From Mesorhizobium muleiense (lineage in GTDB: Bacteria; Pseudomonadota; Alphaproteobacteria; Rhizobiales; Rhizobiaceae): a stretch of DNA of 45,700 nucleotides. Positions 41,053-45,700 of the stretch are shown here, in pieces. The DNA lies in NCBI RefSeq assembly GCF_900099905.1, contig NZ_FNEE01000035.1:1-45700 (forward strand). Reading direction: 5' to 3'. Both the position numbers and the translations under genes were made by a program. The notes beneath the pieces are model-generated. The model saw only the letters and a program-made list of their open reading frames with translations. It had not been told where the DNA came from and made no database searches. The stretch's first letter is position 1. Each line of letters opens with the position of its first letter.

Positions 41053-41595
41053 ATGCCGACGCAGTCAACGACCAGCCGTTCCGAAGATGCTCCAGTGGAA
41101 AATGCGCCGGCAGAAAACGCCCTGGGAGATGGGCGGGCCGATTTCGATTTCTTCTTCGGACGCTGGAACGTCAGCCATCGAAGGTTGCAGAAGCGCCTGC
41201 AGGGCGACACGAACTGGGACGTGTTTGGCGGGACATGCGAGGTGCGCCCGATCCTTGGCGGGCTCGGCAATGTCGACGACAATGTGATTGAATTGCCCGG
41301 CGGCGCCTATCGCGCCGCCACGCTGCGGACGTTCGATCCGGCGACGAGACAATGGTCGATCTGGTGGATCGACGGCCGCAACCCGGCGACCATCGAAATT
41401 CCGATGCGCGGCGCCTTCGAAGCAGGCGTCGGCACGTTCCTGTGTGAAGACGTTTTCGACGGACGCGCTATCCAGGTTCGCTTCCTGTGGTCGCGGATCA
41501 CTGAAAAATCGGCGCGCTGGGAGCAGGCTTTTTCAGCGGATGGCGGCAAGACCTGGGAGACCAATTGGATCATGGATTTCGCCCGGCAAGTGTAG
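41053..41595 (+). CDS. Conserved hypothetical protein, lipocalin-like (DUF1579-like)
   Basis: A 180-residue soluble protein. After a disordered Ser/Ala/Glu-rich N-terminus (about 1-28) comes FDFFFGRWNVSHRRLQ, a pattern shared with small beta-barrel proteins of the DUF1579/lipocalin-like type. The rest alternates short strands such as RTFDPATRQWSIWWIDG and EQAFSADGGKTWETNWIMDF. ATG 41053 has GGGAG just upstream. No catalytic residues are evident and the function is unknown. It stands alone between the hisN-like gene and a convergent hydrolase. Confidence 0.72.
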   Translation: MPTQSTTSRSEDAPVENAPAENALGDGRADFDFFFGRWNVSHRRLQKRLQGDTNWDVFGGTCEVRPILGGLGNVDDNVIELPGGAYRAATLRTFDPATRQWSIWWIDGRNPATIEIPMRGAFEAGVGTFLCEDVFDGRAIQVRFLWSRITEKSARWEQAFSADGGKTWETNWIMDFARQV

Positions 41596-41726
41596 GCCGA
41601 CGATCGACCTGGAAGGCATTTTTTCAAGCCAGGTTCGTTTCCAGGCCAAGTCATTCTTCAAGCCAAGTCATGGATTTCAATGATTTGGAGCGGTCTTTTG
41701 CGCGTCCGGAGGAGCACGGCACTCAA

Positions 41727-42701
41727 TCAGGCGTTGTCGTCGCTTCCCGGGATGAAGGCATCGAAGGCGGCAAAGAACTGCTCGCGATAGAAGTCGGTTT
41801 CCTGCAATATTTCATGGCGCGCGCCATCGATCACCAGCAGCGAACCGAGACGCAGGCCTCTGGTGTAGGTTTCCACCGCTTTCGTCGAGACGACCTGGTC
41901 GGCGCCGGCGGCGACCACCAGCAAGGGAACCCGGATCCTGGCCATGAAGTCGGGATCGCTGATGACCTCGGAGGCCTGCGCCGCCGCTTTCAGCCAGCGG
42001 ATCGTCGGGCCGCCGAGCGCCAGTTGCGGATAGGTTTCGTAGAGCAGCGTGTTGCGCCGATACCGCTCCGGATCCGAAGTCACCTTGTTGACGGCAAAGG
42101 GTATGGTTTTTCTAGGCCGCGGACCCCAGGCGGCGTAAAGCTTGCCAAGGCCCAGCAGACAGAACAGCGAGCAGAGGCGGCGAACGGTGGTTGTCGAGAC
42201 CGGCAGGTCGGGCACTGCCAGGAAGGGCGCGATCAGCACCATGCGCCGTACGCGGTTCACCATCGACGGCCCGGCAAGCAGCGTGATCACCGCCCCGGCC
42301 GAATGGGCCAATATGTAATACGGCCCCCGGCAGTCGGGCAGCACGATCTCCTCGAAGAACTGTTCCAGGTCGCCGGTGTAGTCGAAGAAACTGCGGACAT
42401 AGCCGCGCTCGCGATCGCTGATCAGCCGGTCGGAACCGCCCTGGCCGCGCCAGTCAAAGGTGGCGACGCCAAAGCCGCGGTCGGCGAGATTGCGGATGGT
42501 CTCGAAATACTTTTCGATGCACTCGTTGCGGCCGGTCAAGAGGACCACGGTGCCCTTCATCGGGCGGGCAACGGCGGCAAAGAGGCCATAACGGATCTTC
42601 TTGCCGTCGCGCGCGGTGAAGAAACCACCGGCCGCATTTTCCGGCAGCGGATTGCCCGGAATTTCGCGGAAGAGGGGAATTTTGTCGAGGAGGTCCGTCA
42701 T
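41727..42701 (-). CDS. Alpha/beta hydrolase (lysophospholipase-like)
   Basis: A 324-residue serine hydrolase of the monoglyceride lipase/lysophospholipase type. It has VVLLTGRNECIEKY (oxyanion strand-loop), FDWRGQGGSDRL, the nucleophile elbow ILAHSAGAVI, LLVVAAGADQVV with the acid and GARHEILQE with the catalytic His. The elbow is AHSAG instead of GxSxG, which is acceptable in this group. There is no signal peptide. ATG 42701 was chosen; a longer in-frame reading to 42866 looks non-coding. It probably hydrolyses lipid esters. Confidence 0.86.
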   Translation of the reverse strand: MTDLLDKIPLFREIPGNPLPENAAGGFFTARDGKKIRYGLFAAVARPMKGTVVLLTGRNECIEKYFETIRNLADRGFGVATFDWRGQGGSDRLISDRERGYVRSFFDYTGDLEQFFEEIVLPDCRGPYYILAHSAGAVITLLAGPSMVNRVRRMVLIAPFLAVPDLPVSTTTVRRLCSLFCLLGLGKLYAAWGPRPRKTIPFAVNKVTSDPERYRRNTLLYETYPQLALGGPTIRWLKAAAQASEVISDPDFMARIRVPLLVVAAGADQVVSTKAVETYTRGLRLGSLLVIDGARHEILQETDFYREQFFAAFDAFIPGSDDNA

Positions 42702-43133
42702 TCGGCGCTGCGTTTTATGTGTCGCTGCCTGCATGGCGCAAGCTGTGGTAGGCATAGACGCCCCATGCAGCAAAAGCAAAGGGCAGCAAAAGCAAAGGAA
42801 TTCCGGACGCGTTGGAAAGGCTGAACGAGCCAGCCGGCGAGTGAGGCCGAAAGCAGCTTGCGGCATGCTTCCGGCCCCCCGTCGATCCGGGAGGAAGGGA
42901 CGTTACACCCGGTCGGCCCCGTTGCGGCATCTCGCGCATAACCGCGAAAACCGCAGCCGATTTCGCCGTGAATCATGCGCAATCAAAGTGTTACAGCTTC
43001 CTTTTGCATGTCCGAGAGGACGCGCGACGCCGTAACCGCCGCCTGTTCCTTGATCCTGGAAGCAGTCTAGCGCGACTTAGCTGAACGTCCGCCGAAGCCG
43101 CGGTTCATCTGCCGTTCATCGAGGCGGCAGAAT
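42702..43133. other. Intergenic region upstream of hsp20
   Basis: Most of the 561-bp gap between the hydrolase and hsp20 holds no supported gene. A 74-residue minus-strand frame (42715-42939) ends in a hydrophobic stretch (GIPLLLLPFAFAAWGVYAYH) that could be a tiny membrane protein. Part of that stretch comes from a 16-bp tandem duplication, and its first half looks non-coding, so it is not called a gene. Confidence 0.35.
42767..42798. repeat. 16-bp tandem duplication
   Basis: GCAGCAAAAGCAAAGG is repeated perfectly head to tail at 42767-42782 and 42783-42798. A unit of 16 bp shifts any reading frame across it, which argues against conserved coding here. Confidence 0.8.
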
Positions 43134-43162
43134 CTTGAAATGCCTTCTCGTGCTCCCCAAAT
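43134..43162 (+). promoter_or_regulatory. Sigma-32 (RpoH) heat-shock promoter of hsp20
   Basis: CTTGAAA (43134-43140) and CCCCAAAT (43155-43162) are separated by 14 bp, close to the RpoH consensus CTTGAA with CCCCAT at 13-17 bp. Initiation is expected near 43169, giving a leader of about 95 nt before the hsp20 ATG. Confidence 0.75.
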
Positions 43163-43168
43163 GTCTGC

Positions 43169-43262
43169 TGCGGCCGCCAATGTCGGGGCCGCTGGCCCAT
43201 CCGGAACGCCGTCACGGGTTTCGCACCGGCCATACGTTTGTTGCTCAACAGGAGAACACACT
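43169..43262 (+). ncRNA. ROSE-like RNA thermometer in the hsp20 leader
   Basis: The leader can fold into successive hairpins: GCGGCC (43170-43175) with GGCCGC (43187-43192), then a CCGG-flanked stem. A last stem pairs GTTGCTC with the ribosome site GAGAAC around loop AACAG, leaving one bulged G. The TTGCT opposite the Shine-Dalgarno with a bulged G is the hallmark of ROSE elements, which melt on heating and free the ribosome site of small heat-shock genes in rhizobia. The structure is inferred by eye. Confidence 0.65.
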
Positions 43263-43727
43263 ATGCGTCACGTTGATTTTTCCCCGCTCTATCGTTCGAC
43301 CGTCGGTTTCGACCGGCTGTTCACCATGCTCGATTCGCTTGCGCAGCCGGAAGGTGCACAGACCTATCCGCCATACAACATCGAGCGCACCGGTGAGGAT
43401 TCCTATCGCATCTCGATGGCGGTCGCCGGCTTCTCGGACGATGAGCTCTCGATCGAGGCTCACCGCAACGTTCTGACAGTCAAGGGTGAGCGCAAGGAGG
43501 GCAATGGCGAAGGCTCCGAACTGCTCTATCGCGGTATCGCCAGCAGGGCCTTTGAGCGCCGCTTCCAGCTTGCCGACCATGTTGATGTCGTCGGCGCCTC
43601 GCTGAAGAACGGCCTGCTCTTCGTCGACCTCAAGCGCAATATTCCCGAGGAACTGAAGCCGCGGAAGATCGCGATCACCGCGTCTTCGGCGAAGGCCAAG
43701 CAGATCGAGGCCAAGACCACCGCGTAA
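43263..43727 (+). CDS. Hsp20/alpha-crystallin small heat-shock protein (IbpA-like)
   Basis: A 154-residue small heat-shock chaperone, which holds unfolding proteins in the cytoplasm until refolding. The start MRHVDFSPLYRSTVGFDRLF is typical of IbpA-class proteins of rhizobia. The alpha-crystallin domain spans about 35-125, with YPPYNIERTGEDSYRISMAV, LTVKGERKE and the closing GLLFVDLKRNIPEELKPRKI carrying the C-terminal I-x-I/V-like motif. AGGAG precedes ATG 43263. A sigma-32 promoter and a ROSE-like leader lie upstream, so it is probably under double heat control. Confidence 0.92.
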   Translation: MRHVDFSPLYRSTVGFDRLFTMLDSLAQPEGAQTYPPYNIERTGEDSYRISMAVAGFSDDELSIEAHRNVLTVKGERKEGNGEGSELLYRGIASRAFERRFQLADHVDVVGASLKNGLLFVDLKRNIPEELKPRKIAITASSAKAKQIEAKTTA

Positions 43728-43757
43728 GCTGCGTCACAAAGACGACCTAACAGACGA

Positions 43758-43782
43758 GGGCGGCGCCTGGCGCCGCCCTTTT
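43758..43782. terminator. Terminator between hsp20 and threonine aldolase genes
   Basis: GGGCGGCG (43758-43765) and CGCCGCCC (43771-43778) form a perfect 8-bp stem with loop CCTGG, followed by TTTT. It lies between convergent genes and ends hsp20 transcription; the T run serves the plus strand. Confidence 0.8.
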
Positions 43783-43797
43783 GATGGATAGGTGCCG

Positions 43798-44850
43798 CTA
43801 TCCAGCAATTAGCTCGCCAAAGCGGTCGACCTCTTCGGCCGTGGTCGCAAAGCTGGTGACGAAACGATAGAGCGCTTCGTCCTCGCCGATATGGCCATCA
43901 AAGTCGTGCGGCTTGTGCCAGTCGTAGAAGGCGGCACCGGCCAAATGCACCCGTTCAGCCTTGGCCTTTTTCATCACTGCGAACACTTCGTTGGCTTGCG
44001 GCAGCCAGGCCAGACGCGCCGACGCGGAATCCTCGATCAGTGCTGCGAGGCGTGCTGCCATGGCGTTGGCATGCCGCGCCGTGTCGAGCCACAGGTGGTC
44101 CTTGAAATAGGCTTCGAACTGCGCTGCGATGAAGCGCGATTTCGAGAACAATTGCGCCGCGCGCTTGCGCAGGAAGGCCAGTTCCCTGGCGCGGTCGAGG
44201 TCGAACAGCACGATAGCCTCGGCGCACCAGCAGCCGTTCTTGGTGCCGCCGAAAGAGAGGATGTCGACGCCGCCCTTCCAGGTCATCTCCGCCGGTGTTG
44301 TTTCGAGCGCGACCAGCGCATTGGCGAAGCGGGCGCCATCCATGTGCAGGGGCAGTTTGTGATGCTTGGCGATCGCCGAAATCCTGGCAATTTCGTTCAG
44401 TGTGTAGATGGTGCCGACCTCGGTCGACTGGGTGATCGACACCGCCATCGGGCGCCCGGAATGGACGATTTCTGGCGCGAACCGGCCGACCGCCCTGTCC
44501 AGCCTATTCGGATCGATCTTGCCCAGCGCACCGTCGACGGCATGGAGCCGTGAGCCGCCGGTAAAGTATTCCGGGGCGCCGCATTCGTCCTCGATGACAT
44601 GCGACTCTCGATGGCAGAAGGAAATGCCGCCCGATTTGTTGTAGGCGGTCAGCGACAGGGAATTGGCGGCGGTGCCGGTGGCCACGAAAAACACCGCGAC
44701 CTCGCGCTCGAAGATTTTGTTGAAGCGCTCGTATGCGGCCTCGTCGAGGGCGCCGTCGCCATAGGCGGTGGAAAAGCCGCCGGCATGGGCCGACAGGCCC
44801 GCGGCGATGCTGGGATGGGCGCCTGCCCAATTGTCGGAAGCGAAATTCAT
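43798..44850 (-). CDS. Low-specificity L-threonine aldolase
   Basis: A 350-residue PLP-dependent enzyme that cleaves L-threonine or L-allo-threonine to glycine and acetaldehyde. It has MNFASDNWAGAHPSI at the start, ATGTAANSLSL (57-67, phosphate site), HMDGARFANAL with Asp171 contacting the PLP ring, and the Schiff-base Lys204 in LSFGGTKNG. Length and motifs fit the beta-eliminating lyase/threonine aldolase fold. ATG 44850 is the family-typical start; a longer reading to 44910 lacks conserved content. It is transcribed convergently with hsp20. Intergenic repeat copy C lies about 100 bp upstream. Confidence 0.9.
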   Translation of the reverse strand: MNFASDNWAGAHPSIAAGLSAHAGGFSTAYGDGALDEAAYERFNKIFEREVAVFFVATGTAANSLSLTAYNKSGGISFCHRESHVIEDECGAPEYFTGGSRLHAVDGALGKIDPNRLDRAVGRFAPEIVHSGRPMAVSITQSTEVGTIYTLNEIARISAIAKHHKLPLHMDGARFANALVALETTPAEMTWKGGVDILSFGGTKNGCWCAEAIVLFDLDRARELAFLRKRAAQLFSKSRFIAAQFEAYFKDHLWLDTARHANAMAARLAALIEDSASARLAWLPQANEVFAVMKKAKAERVHLAGAAFYDWHKPHDFDGHIGEDEALYRFVTSFATTAEEVDRFGELIAG

Positions 44851-44956
44851 GCGTTTGCCTGTGCTGGGAAAATCAAGGTGACCTTGGCCGCTTTCGCATG
44901 CCGCTCGCAAGTGCCAAGTGCCGGAAAAGCGGTAAAGCCAGCGAGAGGCCGGGGAC

Positions 44957-45064
44957 CTAAAGCGCGTCGCGTTCGGCCGGCCTCATGCGACGCGCTTTAG
45001 GTTGTTGTTTTCATGCATGTCGTTATCGCAAAACCGCTGCACACTTTTGCGCGACATGCATTAA
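44957..45064. repeat. Two-hairpin intergenic repeat, copy C
   Basis: The best-preserved copy without insert. The first stem is AAAGCGCGTCGC with GCGACGCGCTTT, the second TGCATGTCG with CGACATGCA plus GCAAAA/TTTTGC. It is nearly identical to copy B from GTTGTTGTTT onward and has one extra base before ATGCATGTCG. It lies between divergent genes. Confidence 0.88.
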
Positions 45065-45182
45065 GGCGGACGACTGAAGGTTGCGTTTTGGCGGAGTGGC
45101 GCGTAATTTTCTGTCTCTAGATGCCCATGATTGTTGTGAATCGGTCTTGTGCGCATCCGCAATTTCTGTCATAAAAATTTAG

Positions 45183-45197
45183 GACAGTAGTGCTGTC
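45183..45197. promoter_or_regulatory. Inverted repeat in gltB promoter region
   Basis: GACAG (45183-45187) and CTGTC (45193-45197) flank TAGTG just downstream of a candidate -10 box (CATAAA 45170-45175). It could be a nitrogen- or Lrp-type operator or a small RNA hairpin; the sequence alone does not decide. Confidence 0.3.
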
Positions 45198-45425
45198 TTA
45201 TTTTGTCGCACAAAACAGGCTGGATTGGCGTATCATTGGGCCTCTCCGGCCATTGCCGCGAGCGACAGGTAGACAGCCCGGCTCTGGCCTGTACGATTGC
45301 CGGATGCGAACCAGGCCGCCTGGTTCTGCAAGGATTTCGCAAGACGTGCCGCAAGGATGAGAGGGAAGCTCATGCGCTTCCCAACGGAAACCAGCGCCCG
45401 AAGGGCTGGCATGGAGGACAGGACG

Positions 45426-45700
<275 letters not shown>

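Larger units (their letters stand above)
44851..45371. other. Intergenic region between threonine aldolase and gltB
   Basis: No gene is seen in this stretch. It contains repeat copy C (44957-45064), a plausible promoter for gltB (TTGTGC at 45147-45152, 17-bp spacer, CATAAA at 45170-45175), and the inverted repeat GACAG/CTGTC at 45183-45197 just downstream of that promoter, which may be a regulator site. Confidence 0.45.

Noticed and set aside
42715..42939. Small membrane protein candidate of 74 residues next to the alpha/beta hydrolase
   Set aside because: The hydrophobic part arises partly from a 16-bp tandem duplication with atypical codon use, and the first half looks non-coding.

Overview
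The window looks like chromosomal DNA of a GC-rich alphaproteobacterium of the order Hyphomicrobiales, most likely Mesorhizobium or a close relative. This rests on the 23S-5S-tRNA-fMet order of the rRNA operon, a CpdR-type receiver protein, a small heat-shock gene behind a sigma-32 promoter and a ROSE-like RNA thermometer, many solute ABC transporters, and rhizobial-style palindromic intergenic repeats. The genus call is inference; no search was run.

Layout. 1-814: end of an rRNA operon (23S 3' end, 5S, tRNA-fMet, terminator). 943-2496 (-): a Fic-domain protein with its own promoter and palindromic operator. 2679-15386: a catabolic locus with a divergent RpiR regulator, an N-formylglutamate amidohydrolase-like enzyme, an APC permease, a glutamine-synthetase-like ligase, an aldehyde dehydrogenase, an iron alcohol dehydrogenase and an ABC importer. 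A DUF7662/PIN toxin-antitoxin pair sits inside it. The enzyme set fits breakdown of an amino alcohol or amine through gamma-glutamylated intermediates. 15394-19009: a 7-bp tandem repeat array, then a CPA1 antiporter, an endonuclease/exonuclease/phosphatase-fold protein and an EamA transporter.

19140-34041 (-) is a long catabolic gene series headed by a LacI regulator: Gfo/Idh oxidoreductase, CoA-transferase, crotonase, aldehyde dehydrogenase, a CUT1-type sugar importer, two GMC oxidoreductases, an SDR and a Dabb protein. A DUF993 gene (34281-35435) diverges from lacI. Two LacI-type operators built on GAACGTTC lie in the divergent gap. Together this looks like one regulon for an uptake, oxidation and CoA-activation pathway whose substrate cannot be read from the sequence.

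35579-38104: GDP-L-fucose synthase, then an accessory scar bordered by tRNA-Val(GAC). The scar holds a start-less CxxC protein frame, a 53-codon in-frame fusion of an HsdM N-terminus to an HsdS C-terminus, and an intact gene of unknown function coupled to it. 38223-45700: housekeeping genes (CpdR, a second N-formylglutamate amidohydrolase, a histidinol-phosphatase-like enzyme, a lipocalin-like protein, an alpha/beta hydrolase, Hsp20, threonine aldolase and the start of gltB). A two-hairpin repeat of about 105 bp occurs three times (19011, 40044, 44957); one copy carries an extra 26-bp hairpin insert.
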